Origin: Nicotiana tabacum | Lineage: Eukaryota; Streptophyta; Magnoliopsida; Solanales; Solanaceae | DNA: 64,000 bases | NCBI RefSeq assembly: GCF_000715075.1 | Contig: NC_134101.1 | Coordinates: forward strand, 22,746,822-22,810,821 | Reading direction: 5' to 3' | Shown here: positions 10,574 to 21,553 of the stretch, piece after piece | How positions within the stretch are numbered: the stretch's first letter is position 1 | Layout of the letters: every line of letters starts with the position of its first letter | Program-made: the position numbers and the translations under genes | Notes under the pieces: generated by a model | Told to the model about the DNA's origin: nothing | The model's database searches: none | Seen by the model: only the letters and a program-made list of their open reading frames with translations

Positions 10574-12594
10574 AGTTTCAGAAACATTAATAAAATTAAA
10601 AAAAATTATCAAGTTAATAACAAATGTAAATATTATCCCTGTTTTTATTAGAAATAAATTCGCCAATAAATAAACTACATTTGGTTTAATTCATCAATTT
10701 AGTTCATTTGTAGCAAATAATCTATGTGATGTATAGTAAATTGTATATTACCAATGAAGATTATTTAAGTTTTATCTAATTAAGAAAGTACAAGACTAAT
10801 AAAAATAAAAAATAAAATTAAAATAAAAGTTGCATAGATTCTTAAAACTACTAACTACACAAATAAAATAAATTAAATTATTGTTAGTTGCATATTGAGA
10901 AACTGAAATTTTTTATGAGAAAAAATATATACTTTCGGAAAAAAGAATATTAGGAGGATCTCCTCCTCTTACCTTGCAACATAAATGTTAAAACTTTTAT
11001 TCCGTTAATTTATTGCATTATTCTGGTAGTTAAAGCATGCTTTTATGATATACATTTAATTGAGTAACTACAATATTAAATTAGAGATAATGACACAGTT
11101 TAAAGAATAAAAATTCACCAAGCATTCACAGGACCATTCAATCTTTTTAATAAAAATATCTGTCAATAACACTTAAGAAAATAAGAACCAAAATTAATTG
11201 TGTGTAAATCCTAAGATTAGAATAATGAGTATTGCTTGACAGTTGATTATAAACTTCAATAAGTTTTCAATCATCTATAGTATAAACCCGAAAATCAAAA
11301 ATACTTTATTCATAAAGTTACTAACTCGTTGTCTAGTGATTTTTAAACTACTAAATGTATAACATGTGATTTTCTAAATTAATTAGATTACATAATGTTA
11401 ACTTAAAGTTACCTACAAATTGTCAATGTCGTAGATTAATGCCTAGTGAATTGAACTTTTGAAGTTCTTGGCACAACCTTCATAATACAAGTAAAACTTT
11501 ACGATGATCGTGGTAGAATTATCTTTGTTCCTCAAGAAAGGTCACAACGTCACACTTTTTCTTTGTAGGGCTATTCTTCTTTTGATCCCATCCTTATTTG
11601 CTTTTGTTTCTTCCTTTTTCTTTTGAACACCAAAAGTAATTAAATCTTTGAGTATTATGAAAACACGAAAAGAAACTGAGAATATTGAAAAAGAACGTTA
11701 GAGTAAACATGTTATAAATTTATGAAACTCATTTGAAGGAAATTTAAGGAGTTAAGAGTGTTAGAAGAGAAACAACTTTAGACAAGGAAAAACAGTTCAA
11801 AAAAGTTCATTGAAGAAAAGAAATAAAGGCAAAAAGAATTAAGAACATATAGAAAAATAATAAATCTATATATAACAGGAAAAGAAAAGCACATTAAAAT
11901 CTCACTTCGGCATAGGAGAAAATCACGAATCAAAGTTATTGTAATTGTATAGTATAAATATATACAACAAAAAATAGATATCAAACTCTATGTATTATTT
12001 GAAAAAAATCACTACTTCAACTTATATAACAAAAATCTAAAGATGACAAAATCAAAGACCATTAATGAGAATTGTGAAATAGGCTTTACTTCAATCTTCG
12101 CCTCATTATTTGGCACTTTCTCTGAAACATTCTTCTTAAGATTCACACCTCCATGGAATATCTCCGTGCATTTACCTTAAACAAACAACAACGAATATAA
12201 TTTAAACCATATCTTATTATATTTTTTCTTTTCCACTCTACAACCTTTGACATAGAGATAACTCAAACCATTATAAGCAGGATGTAAAGTTAGTATCAAT
12301 CATATTTGTTCAAAACATAAAATTCCTTATAAAGGTACATATGGAGGAACATGTAATAAATTGTCATAAACTTACACATTAAATATTTAGAGGTTATGAA
12401 TATGAAAGGCACGAGAGTTATTGAGATTATTGAAATATAAGTTATGAAGATAAAGAGGTGTGAGTTATGAAATAGATTTTTTAATATAAAATAAATGGGA
12501 AAAATGATGAAAACCCCCGAAAAAGGAGAAAAAAGATAAATATGTTTCTTGGATTAAGAGATGTGCCACCTCACTTTCCTATTGCCCACTTATT

Positions 12595-12619
12595 TATATA
12601 TATATATATATATATATTG
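12595..12619. repeat. (TA)n microsatellite
   Basis: An almost uninterrupted TA dinucleotide run near the right edge of the candidate Helitron. Confidence 0.95.
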
Positions 12620-12726
12620 GCCAGAGCCCAAGATCTAAATAGGGGACACAGCCTAGCTAGAAAACATCTTAGCTCAGTTGGCAAATGGCTTTAATTTGTC
12701 ATTGTATTTAGCAATCACTACTAGTC

Positions 12727-13045
12727 GGACTACAAAATGTCAGTCGCAATGTTTCGACTACTGTAGTCGGAAACCTCATATTTATTTTTTTATTTATTTT
12801 TAAGAATTATTCCGACTACGTTTTCGACTAATATAATCGTAAAATTTTGCGGAAAATTGTGCGCATAGAATTTTTCGACTACCGTAGTCAGAACATTAGA
12901 TAGTAAAGTCAAATAACTTTTGACCAAGTGGTCATGACAGTTGTAGTCGAAATTATTTTAATTAAAAAAATTAAATAATATTTAGTTTCCGATTACAGTA
13001 GTCGGAAGATTGGCATACCGTACTTAGCGACTACAGTAGTCGAAA
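12727..13045. repeat. Left subterminal repeats of the CACTA element
   Basis: About seven copies, in both orientations, of a motif close to 'cgactacagtagtcgg' (for example near 12760, 12817, 12880, 12950 and 13027). In En/Spm-type elements such subterminal arrays bind the element's own protein. Confidence 0.85.
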
Positions 13046-13196
13046 AAGTTAAATTATTTTTTCCCTAACTTCTTATTTTTCTAATTCTTTTTTCCCACAC
13101 TCTCTCTCTTACTCTGTGTCTCTCTCTATACTATCTCCTCGCCTCTCTCTCTCAACGGCACCGGCAAAATCCGCGACGGGGTCTTCATCAAGTACG

Positions 13197-13216
13197 CTCT
13201 CTCTCTCTCTCTCTCT
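13197..13216. repeat. (CT)n microsatellite
   Basis: Uninterrupted CT dinucleotides in a CT-rich leader before the likely transposase transcript. Confidence 0.9.
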
Positions 13217-13825
13217 TTATTTTTCTCTCTCCCCCCGTCTAATCTTCGGCCAAGATTAGGGTTTCATTTTTAGTGTGCAGAATCAACGGCACCACTATGG
13301 TTAATGTTAAGATTTTATTTACACCTTAGAGGCATAAATGTTATTGTAAGTGATTATGCCCCGGATATTACCCGTAATACAAATTACATTTACATATTTC
13401 TTCAATTTTACAGATCTCTCTGTTGGTTTTCTCCCTTCAAATAGTGGAATGTACGAGTATTGTCCTCAATGTTTCCAGATTTGTGGTAGTGCAACTATGT
13501 TTTGATGCTTTATTTAGTCGTGCTTATTGAAAATACCGGTTGTGGCCGAGCTTTTGCTTTCTTATATCTACTGTCTAATTAGTTGGTTGGATAATGCAAA
13601 TAGAGAATCTACAGTAAGAGCACTGTAATGCAAATAGAAAATATCAGTTGTGACCGAGCTTTTTCTAGACTGTTCTTGTTCCATTTTTAAACAAATGTAC
13701 ATATGAATTTATGCTGTACTTTCATAGTGTTTTGGTACTACTTTCTTGGAGTTCGAGATTTTTTTTTTTTTTTTTTTTTGCTGTGTGTCCTATTTTTTTA
13801 TAGTCTTTCTGTGTTCATTTGGATC

Positions 13826-14556
13826 GACGGTGTTAACGAGAGGCTGGAAGTTTGGAGACAGGCTCTTGAGTCTAAGGGTTTCAAGCTGAGCAGGACGAAG
13901 ACGGAATACCTGGAGTGTAAGTTCAGCACTGAGCCAGGGGAAGTGGGCGTGGATGTGAGGCTTGATTCGTAGGTCATCCCGAGAAGAGGCAGCTTCAAGT
14001 ACCTTGGTTCGGTTATCCAGGGGGGAGGGGAGATCGACGAGGATGTCACACACCGTATTGGGGTAGGATGGATGAAGTGGAGGTTAGCATCTGGAGTCCT
14101 GTGTGACAAGAGAGTGCCACCGATACTCAAAGGTAAGTTTTATAAAGCGGTGGTTAGACCGGCCATGATGTATGGGGCTGAGTGTTGGCCCGTTAAGAAC
14201 TCACATATCCAGAAGATGAAAGTAGCAGAAATGAGGATGTTGCGGTGGATGTGCGGGCACACTAGGATAGATAAGATTAGGAATGATGATATTCGGGAGA
14301 AGGTGCATGTGGCTCCCATTGATGACAAGATACGGGAAGCGAGGCTTAGATGGTTCGGACATGTTCAGAGGAGAAGCCTAGATGCTCCGGTACGGAGGTG
14401 TGAGCAGCTGGTTGTGGAGGGCACGAGAAGAGGTAGAGGGCGGCCTAAGAAGTATTGGGGAGAGGTGATCAGGCAGGATATGGCGAGACTCCAGATTTCC
14501 GAGGACATGACACTAGATATGAAGATGTGGAAGTCGAGTATTAGAGTTGTAGGTTA
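13826..14556 (+). pseudogene. LINE reverse transcriptase C-terminal fragment
   Basis: The open frames 13826-13972 and 14072-14557 encode the end of a non-LTR RT: '[18 protein letters not shown]' follows what would be the catalytic FADD region, then 'KTEYLECKF', 'FKYLGS' and '[11 protein letters not shown]', '[11 protein letters not shown]', 'RWFGHVQRR' and 'RGRPKKYW'. These are typical of RTE-type proteins found in many copies in Solanaceae genomes. An in-frame TAG at 13970-13972 (Gln codon in the family) splits it. The catalytic core and endonuclease are lost by 5' truncation. Confidence 0.88.
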
Positions 14557-14884
14557 GGAGGTACTTGAGTCGTGCCTTACTTCGTACCATTGTGGGACTA
14601 GCCATGTAAGGTTTTTGTCTAAGATAGCTAGTGGCAATGATGTGGCTTACTATTTCGCTTTTCAGTGCATGCCTTATTCACTAGCTATCGCTTTTTCTTT
14701 GCATCTTTCTTCTAGATTTCATGGTGTTCCTGTTGTTCTTATGATTGTTGTGGTGATACTAATATTTACTAATATTGTCTCCCTTTGCTTTGCATCCTTC
14801 TTCTGGATTTTATGGTATTTTTATTTATCATATGATTGTTGTTGTGATACTAATATTGTCTCCTTTTTGTCCTTTTTTTTTTTA

Positions 14885-15002
14885 GCCGAGGGTCTTTCGG
14901 AAACAACCTCTCTACTCCTTCGGGGTAGGAGTAAGGCCTGCGTACACATTACCCTCCCCAGACCCCATTAGTGGGATTTTACTGGGTTGTTGTTATTGTT
15001 GT
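14885..15002 (+). other. LINE 3' tail shared with the SINE
   Basis: This stretch has the same ordered blocks as the SINE tail at 10165-10281 ('gccgaggg', 'aaca.cctctctac', 'gtaaggcctgcgtacaca', 'accctccccaga', 'gggttgttg'). It is bounded by the LINE target duplication, so it belongs to the LINE. Confidence 0.8.
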
Positions 15003-15150
15003 TGTGTTCATTTGGATGTTTGAAAAAAGGAAACAACTTCTTGCTTCTTCTTTTTTGTCCTATAAAAACGGTTTTGTCCTCTCTCCCCTCTACACAGACA
15101 CACACACACTCTATCTATATATGTATGGATTTATGTGTATATGTATGTAT

Positions 15151-15184
15151 TTGTGTGTGTGTGTGTGCGCGTGTGGTGTGTGTG
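15151..15184. repeat. (GT)n microsatellite, slightly interrupted
   Basis: GT dinucleotides with a few CG interruptions, inside the CACTA element. The two long open frames around it reflect low complexity. Confidence 0.85.
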
Positions 15185-15429
15185 TTCAATTTGAGTGCTG
15201 AAAGCACATGTTAATTAGTCTGCAGCTACTTAGTGTCAAAAGCTTAGGAGATGTTAAGTTTGAGAGACATGGAACTTACAATAGTAGTTAGACTGAACTA
15301 ATTTTAGAACAAAAATAAGAGTAAACTTATATTGAGATGGAATCTCAATCTTGTTGAACTATATGGGAGTTCACTCAATTGGCTAAAAGCTTTAAATATT
15401 TAAGAAGTAAGGTTCTATATTGCATATGG

Positions 15430-17095
15430 GGGTAGCGATCATCGACGACGTAAGGGTAAGGGGTCTCAATTAAAATCTTCAACTGCATGTCACTCTCCTC
15501 CTCCACATATGGGACCTCCTCCTACTTTTCCTCCTCAGTCGACTTCGTTGCCACCTACATTTTTTATGCTCCCACCTGGGCCTGTCTACATTTCTGTGTC
15601 TTCAGTTGGCACGAACTCTGGCTCTAACCTTAATTTTATTCCAACACCAAATGTAAATTCTTCTCCCGATTTTCATATTAGTCAACAAGGTAGCTTCTCA
15701 GCACTGCATACTTCATCGACTCCAGCTGCATCTCCGTCATCAAGCACACCGTATCTAGGTTAAATATTGGAGTCTCTGGCACACTAACATTACTATCCAT
15801 TGGCAGTGCTACACCAGCAACTTCTCGGGGTCGAAGTGATAGAGAGACTCCACAATATGATGCATATAGTAGGCTGATTATCGTTCCGAATGAGCATGAT
15901 GGGTAAGTAATCCTTATGTTTATTTTTATTCTGTTGAATATACATTTTACATATGTTAATTTTAATGCAGGTTTTTCCCTCTATTTACTGCCGCGCATAT
16001 GGTTACAGAGTCTATTAAGCCACTTTACGATGATGCTTGGAGTATATGAAAAAAAATTTCATATCATATCAGAGATGCAATTTGGAATCAGTTTAGGGTA
16101 CATATAAACTTTATTTTTAAATTATGTATCAAATACCCAATTTTACTCTACTTTATTTAATTATTTTTCAAACTAAGTGTGTGTGGGAGCAACTATATGA
16201 TAATGAAATAAAAGATGTATTCGTGAAGAAAGCAAAAAAAAAAGCAATTTCAAGTTCATTGTATGAAGCTCGAAAAAAGAGGGAGAAGCCTGGTTGGATA
16301 AGAGAAGATGTGTGGATAAAATTTTTAGCAATATGGGATAGTGTTGAATTTAAGAAGAAGAGTGAACGAGCAAAAGGCAGCCCGAGCCTCTCAAAAGGGT
16401 GGCTCGTTGCACACCAGGGGATCTATGAGTTTTGCTGCGCATCGACGGAGATTGGTAATTTTCACCTTTATTTTCCTTGGTTTTGTTTAAACAAAATTGA
16501 ACTTTTTTCCAAATTATATATCCTATTAATTTTGCAGGAAAAGTTAAAAGGGGGACCAGTGTCTCACTCTGAGGTCTTTGCGGAGACACATAAGAAAAAG
16601 AAGAAAGATGGTTCAAGAGAAGGATGGGTTGAGACACGTGCATCAGAACAATATGTAAGATCATAACTTTAAGACTATTTTCACTTTGATATTAATTTAT
16701 TTATATAATCTTTATTACTTTTATTTCAGGATAGATATCAAAGAAGCTTGGATGAATGGTGTCAAACGCAACCTACTTCTGATGATGGTACCCCAATCCA
16801 ACCGTCACCCGATGATATGACTTCAATATGGACAAATGTAGCAGATGATGTATCCAAAGGAAGAGTTTACAGGCTTGGAGTACAATGACCTTCCTCTTTT
16901 CTTCCATCGCCATTAGTTTCGGATGCTCCTACTGCGCAAAATCAGGAAGAAATGGAAGCAATGCAAAAGAAAATTGAGTTGTTGTCAAAACGATGTGAAA
17001 CAGCAGAAGCTCACATTGCTAGAATGGATAAATACATGAAAAAAATACAGGCCTCACTCTTATGATGATGAAGAGACTGAATCTGATGCGTAGTA
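15430..17095 (+). pseudogene. CACTA transposase-type protein (plant Ptta/En/Spm family), broken
   Basis: Pieces in order: a Pro/Ser-rich start (15430-15763, 'RRRKGKGS', then 'GPPPTFPPQS'); a segment ending at a GT donor near 15903; a short exon from about 15970 ('AAHMVTESIKPLYDDAW'); a central exon (about 16180-16455) with 'CVWEQLYDNEIKDVF' and 'GWIREDVWIKFLAIWDS'; an exon about 16538-16665 with 'GGPVSHSEVFAETHKKKK' and 'WVETRASEQY'; and a last exon (about 16729-17065) with a coiled-coil tail 'EEMEAMQKKIELLSKR'. The GxxxxSxEVFxxTHxxK pattern and the following WV..R are characteristic of the plant transposase (En/Spm) domain. A frameshift near 15763 and in-frame TGA codons near 16048 and 16886 disable it. 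This is the accessory protein type that binds subterminal repeats; a DDE transposase is not present. Confidence 0.8.
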
Positions 17096-17514
17096 GTGAT
17101 TTATGGTTGATTATTCTTGGATATTTAGATTTTATATTTAGACTTTATGGTAGATTTGGATGATGTGGTATATATATGTTTAGACTTTATTATATTAATG
17201 TCGATGTGTATTAGTTACTTAGACTTGATATTGAATATTTAGACTTTAACTAATATTTTTGTTTGATATTATGGGATTTTAATATTTGTTTGTTGAAGTT
17301 GGAATTGGTTGGTTTGATTATTAGGTTGTTTAGTTGGAATTGGTTGTGTAGTTGAAATTAGTTGCGTAGTTGAAATTGGTTAGTTGAGTTGGTTATTTAG
17401 TTGGAATTGGTTTGTTGAATTGGTTGTTTATAGTATTGGTCATTTGACAGGTGGCGTGCTAATAAAATAGCAGTATCCTGTCAAATATCAACCCAGCTTT
17501 CTGACTACTGTAGT

Positions 17515-17885
17515 CAAAAAATGTGCCCAGCATAATGATTTTTCGACTACAGTAGTCGAAAAATGTGCCCCGAATAATGCATTTTTCGACTACTGTAGTC
17601 GAAAAATATATATAAAAATAACTAATAACTAATTATTATTTATATGATATTCCGACTATAGTAGTCGAAAATATTTTTTAAAATAAATATTTTTTTTTTG
17701 TTTTCCGACTACTTCAGTCGGAAAATAGCTCCCTTTTCTAATTTTTGGCGAAAAAACTTTTCCGACTACAGTAGTCAAAAATTTCCGACTACTATAGTCG
17801 GAAAATATTTTCTGACCTACCTTTTTTCGACTACTCTAAATCAGTCAGAAAATAGTCGAAATAGGTACTTTTCCGACTACTTTCT
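17515..17885. repeat. Right subterminal repeats of the CACTA element
   Basis: At least ten copies of 'cgactacagtagtcg' or its complement between 17500 and 17885, mirroring the left array and denser towards the right end. Confidence 0.88.
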
Positions 17886-17925
17886 GACATTTTTGTATTC
17901 AAAAAATAGCAAACTTCTAGTAGTG

Positions 17926-18560
17926 AATTGTATGGGTTAAGATTGATTGATGACAGGTAATCGAATCGTAAAGAGCAATTATATTGATTGATGTTCAACT
18001 AAGAATTTATTGATAAGCGAATCATTCACTTATAAAGGTGAAACTGAAATATTAGTGAATAGATTATGTAAACTAAATAAATATGCAATCTCACCAAGTG
18101 GGGGTTTGTTGGTCATGTCAAGCTGGCTTTGAATGTCGTGTGTTAGGGATATCGTAGATATACCCTAGATTCAATCTCATATTTGATTATTTAAATATAC
18201 TTTTGTAAATTAATATTTTATATAAAAACAAAATATGGTATCTAATATTATTTTATCATAATTATTATTAATTGCTTGATTGGTTTGATAAAGTCCTTGA
18301 TTAAATTTTAGACTTATAATCATGGTAGAGATCATGATAATTAAAGTAAAGTTTATTATAATTTAATCTAAATTTGTTCTTGATCATATGATTATTAATC
18401 TGGATATTAGTAATTCGGTAAGATCAATATCTATGTGATCGTCTTTACGGGATAAAGATTTTTTGATCTCATTAACTAAATCACATATATAGATGATGGA
18501 TATAGAGATATGACCATTGAACCGACTCATTGGATAATTCCTAATGGTTGGAGTTATCAT
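17926..18560. other. AT-rich spacer between CACTA and the outer chromovirus
   Basis: No gene seen. 'tgttagggatatcgtagatatacc' at about 18140 could be the start of a copia-like or non-autonomous LTR, but no matching end was found. Together with 40108 onward this is the DNA into which the outer chromovirus inserted. Confidence 0.4.
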
Positions 18561-19224
18561 AAATCTCATTTTTATCCTTCTCAATTTACGTGCGCAGTCC
18601 GGGCATATTTTCGGAAAGCTTTTATGTTAAAAATTGATGAAAATAAAAATTTATGCCTTAAAAATTGATTTTAGTTGACTTCGGTCAATCTTTTTGGTAA
18701 ACAGGCCCAGATCCATATTTTGACGGTTTCGGTGGGTCCGTATCGAATTATGGGACCTGGACGTATGCCCGAAATTTAATTCGGAGGTCCCTAGCTCGAG
18801 TTCTAAATTTTTGATGAAAAATAAAAGTCTAAAAATTATTTATTTTTAAGAATTGATTGACGTTTGGCTTTGTTAGTACCGGGTCCGTATTTTGGTTCCA
18901 GAGCTCATACAGGTTCATTATGATATTTAAGACTTATCTGTGAAATTTGGTGAGAAACAGAGTTGGTTTGACGTGATTCGGACGTCCAGTTGTGAAGATA
19001 GAAATTTTAAAGTGTTCTTGAGAATTTTATTTGATTTGGTACTAAATTCGTAGTTCTAAGTGTTATTTTGGCGATTTGATCGCGCGAGCAAGTTCGTATG
19101 ATATTTTTAGACTTTGTGTGCATGTTTGGTTTGGAGCCCCGAGGGCTCGGGTGAGTTTCGGATAGGCCACGTGATGTTTTGGACTTTGAAAAATCTGGTT
19201 TTCTGCAGATTCTGGTCTTCTGGC

Positions 19225-19530
19225 AGGTCTTTCTTCGCGTTCGCGAAGGTCCTCTCATGAATGCGAAGAGTAAACTGATGAGGCCAGAATTTTCTTCTTC
19301 GCAAACGCGAAGGCTTGGACGCGAACGCGAAGCGATTGTGGTATTACCCTTCGCGAACGTGACGAGCTCATCGCGAACGCATAGTGTTAGGCACTGGGGG
19401 GGGGGGGGGAGTCAGCCTTTCCTTCATCGCGAACGCGAAGGCCAGGGGGGAGAGCCTACGCGAACGCGAACGCGAAGGCTTGGCTTGTTCTTCGCGAACG
19501 CGACAGTGGCCTCGCGAACGCGATGCACAC
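19225..19530. repeat. Cluster of 'ttcgcgaacgcgaag' motifs in the LTR
   Basis: About ten copies, in both orientations, of 'cgcgaacgcgaag', making a CpG-rich island in an otherwise AT-rich LTR; includes a run of about 13 G at 19398. The same cluster is at 38030-38320 and, decayed to 'cgcaaatgcgaa', at 59090-59400. Confidence 0.9.
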
Positions 19531-20419
19531 TGTCGCCCAGCACTTAAAACAGAATCAAATACGGGTTTAAGCCATTTCTCTAACATTTTTCAAGAACCAA
19601 ACGGGTAGGGGCGATTTTCAAGAGTCATTTTCTTCCCCAAAGTGTTGGTAAGTGATTCTAAGCCATTTTCTTTTAATTGCCCATTATATTTTATGAATTA
19701 TCAACCTAAAATCTAGAATTTTCATGGTAGAATTAGGGGTTAGGGTAGAAACTAGGGATTTCGTAAATTTGGGGATCTAGACCTCAAATTGAGGTCGCAT
19801 TCCAAAACCAAATTATATATTCGGGCTCGGGGGTGAATGGGTAAATAGATTTTGGTCCGAACCTCGGGTTTTGACCAAGCGGGCCCGGGGTCGGTTTTTG
19901 ACTTTTTGGAGGTAACATTTGGGAAATTTAATTTATGCAATATAATTGATTCCTTTAGAAATATTTAATATTTTTGAGTCTTTTTTGAATAGATACGAGT
20001 GAATTGGAGGTGAATTCTAGAGGAAAAGTTGTAATTGAGAATTAAGTGGCCTTTAGGAACAAGGTAAGTGTTGTGTCTAATCCTGACTTGAGGGAATTAG
20101 GAATCTTAGACTATTTGCAATGTGAAATTCATGTGAGTGGCGTATATGTGAGGTGACGAGTACTTATGCGCCGCCAAATTTCTTATTTTTCCATGTTTCT
20201 TCCGTTTTTCTTACATTGTCTCTTCCTATGCCAAATTGCTATGTGTTTATACTAGTGTTGTTAAATTGATCGTTCTTATTATGTTTACGAATTTTCTGGT
20301 GGTAATTGAGTATTTATTTCAAAATTGAGATTTGATATTTGTGGAACCAATTATTGAAGTAAGGTTTGTACTTGTTATTCTATCTCCCTGTTGTTATTTT
20401 TGCATTACGTTATGGTAAG

Positions 20420-20670
20420 GGAGAGTGTTAATGCACGAAGGGTGATGTCGTGCCATATTGTGTGTGTTAATGCACGAAGGGTGATGCGTGCTATATTGTA
20501 AGTGTAAAATCATGAAGGGTGATGCGATGCCATATTGTGAGTGTTAATGCACGAAGGGTGATGTCGTGCCATGATATGAGAGTTAATGCACAAAGGGTGA
20601 TGTCATGCCATTTCTATTGATTTTATGGTGAGATTGAGAGTAAAAGCACGAAGGGTGATGCCGTGCATTT
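20420..20670. repeat. 39-bp tandem repeats in the LTR
   Basis: About six copies of a unit around 'gttaatgcacgaagggtgatgccgtgcc'. The same array is in the 3' LTR (39215-39425) and, on the other strand, in the third chromovirus (57965-58200). Confidence 0.9.
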
Positions 20671-21353
20671 TTTCCTTTACTATATTCGTTGTTTCTGTTG
20701 ATTCATAGTATATTAGTTGTACCAGTTATTATTCTGTTGTAATTCGTTATCTCGTATTTCCCTCAGCATGTTTCCCCTCATGATAATTGTTGTCTAGCTC
20801 TTCATTACTATTATTTTTATATACACTGTTATATTGTACATGTTGATTTGTAGGTGCCTTGCATTAGCCTCGTCATTACTTCATCAAGGTTAGGCTCGAC
20901 ACTTACCAGTACATGGGGTCTGTTGTACTGATACTGCACTCTGCACTTTCTGTGCAGATTTTGATACCGGCTCAGGTTGATCGAGATTTTTAGCTGTGGG
21001 ACCCGCTATCCGGAGACTCAAGGTAGATCTGCCGGCGTTCACAAAACTTGAAGTCCCCGTCTATCCTTCTGTTTTTACTGTTTCCTTCATTCAAACAGGT
21101 GTATTTCTTTCAGACTATTACTTGTAGTAACTCATAGAATGCTCGTAAATTGTGACTCCAGATCCGGGTGGTAGTAATTAATACAGTTTTTATATTATTC
21201 CGCACTTATCATATTTCATCTTAGTTAATTATTGTTATTTACTGAATGGAAATAAGGAATTAATTTAATAATTTTCTAACGTTGGCTTGCCTAGCAAGTG
21301 AAATGTTAGGCGCCATCACGGTCCCATCGGTGGAAATTCCGGGTCATGACAAG

Positions 21354-21372
21354 TTAGTATCAGAGCACTAGG
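21354..21372 (+). other. Primer-binding site of the outer chromovirus
   Basis: 'ttagtatcagagcactagg' lies 2 nt after the LTR end. It is a slightly mutated form of the TGGTATCAGAGC primer site complementary to the initiator-Met tRNA, used by many plant gypsy elements. Confidence 0.85.
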
Positions 21373-21553
21373 TTGCCTAGGTCTCAAGATTCACGAGCAA
21401 TCTTAGAAGAGTCTGGTGGACCGGTACGGAGACGTCTGTGCTTATCTTCCAGAGGCTATGAGGTTAGGAACAAGTTTCACTTCTATTCTTTACTGTCGTG
21501 CGATTTTGCTTTCTCAATACCGATTGAACTCTTCTACTCTTATTCTCTCGCAT

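Larger units (their letters stand above)
10546..12620 (-). mobile_element. Candidate non-autonomous Helitron
   Basis: On the minus strand the left end reads CTAG followed directly by T, with a GC-rich hairpin (CCGCG/CGCGG, loop of five, 10559-10573) ending 9 nt before the CTAG. That is the arrangement of Helitron 3' termini (hairpin about 10 nt before CTRR, insertion between A and T). The interior is AT-rich and has no helicase or other long ORF. The 5' end was not fixed: the minus-strand sequence near 12540-12620 ('agtgggcaatagg', then a T-rich stretch) looks like a Helitron 5' region, but a clear TC start was not proven. Right boundary approximate. Confidence 0.5.
13825..15002 (+). mobile_element. 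5'-truncated RTE-type LINE inserted in the CACTA element
   Basis: The 15-bp sequence TGTGTTCATTTGGAT occurs directly before (13810-13824) and directly after (15003-15017) this segment, so it is a target-site duplication. The insert begins inside the RT coding region, consistent with 5' truncation during target-primed reverse transcription, and ends in a GTTGTTGTTATTGTT-like tail rather than poly(A), as in RTE-clade LINEs of plants. Length 1,178 bp. Confidence 0.9.
12716..17925 (+). mobile_element. CACTA (En/Spm) DNA transposon, decayed, with nested LINE
   Basis: Left end CACTACTAG at 12716; right end CTAGTAGTG finishing at 17925; both flanked by the 3-bp duplication AAT (12713-12715 and 17926-17928), the expected length for CACTA elements. 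Both subterminal regions carry many copies of the partly palindromic 'cgactacagtagtcgg'. The interior holds a plant CACTA transposase-type ORF in several exons (15430-17095) and a CT-rich 5' leader (about 13090-13260). The transposase has stops and a LINE is inserted at 13825-15002, so the element is not autonomous, although its ends are intact and could perhaps be mobilised in trans. Confidence 0.92.
18561..21351 (+). repeat. 5' LTR of the outer chromovirus (5'-truncated)
   Basis: Aligns with 37361-40107 along its length and ends GGTCATGACA right before the PBS. The first bases of the full LTR (37300-37360 in the 3' copy, starting TGAGATGACCC) have no counterpart here; the preceding sequence is unrelated. 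It contains the GC-palindrome cluster (19225-19530) and the 39-bp repeats (20420-20670). Open frames at 19179-19608 arise from the GC repeats and are not genes. Confidence 0.9.

Noticed and set aside
12668..12715. 'tagctcagttggcaaatgg', resembling a tRNA 5' half
   Set aside because: No B box or 3' half follows, even when the CACTA element is removed; chance similarity or an old fragment.
14615..14971. 118-codon hydrophobic ORF
   Set aside because: It lies in the 3' non-coding part of the LINE, which is T-rich, and ends in the conserved SINE/LINE tail.
19179..19608. Overlapping open frames on both strands rich in Arg/Glu
   Set aside because: They lie in the GC-palindrome cluster of an LTR; the periodic motif avoids stops in several frames. 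The same holds for 37978-38344 and 58959-59400.
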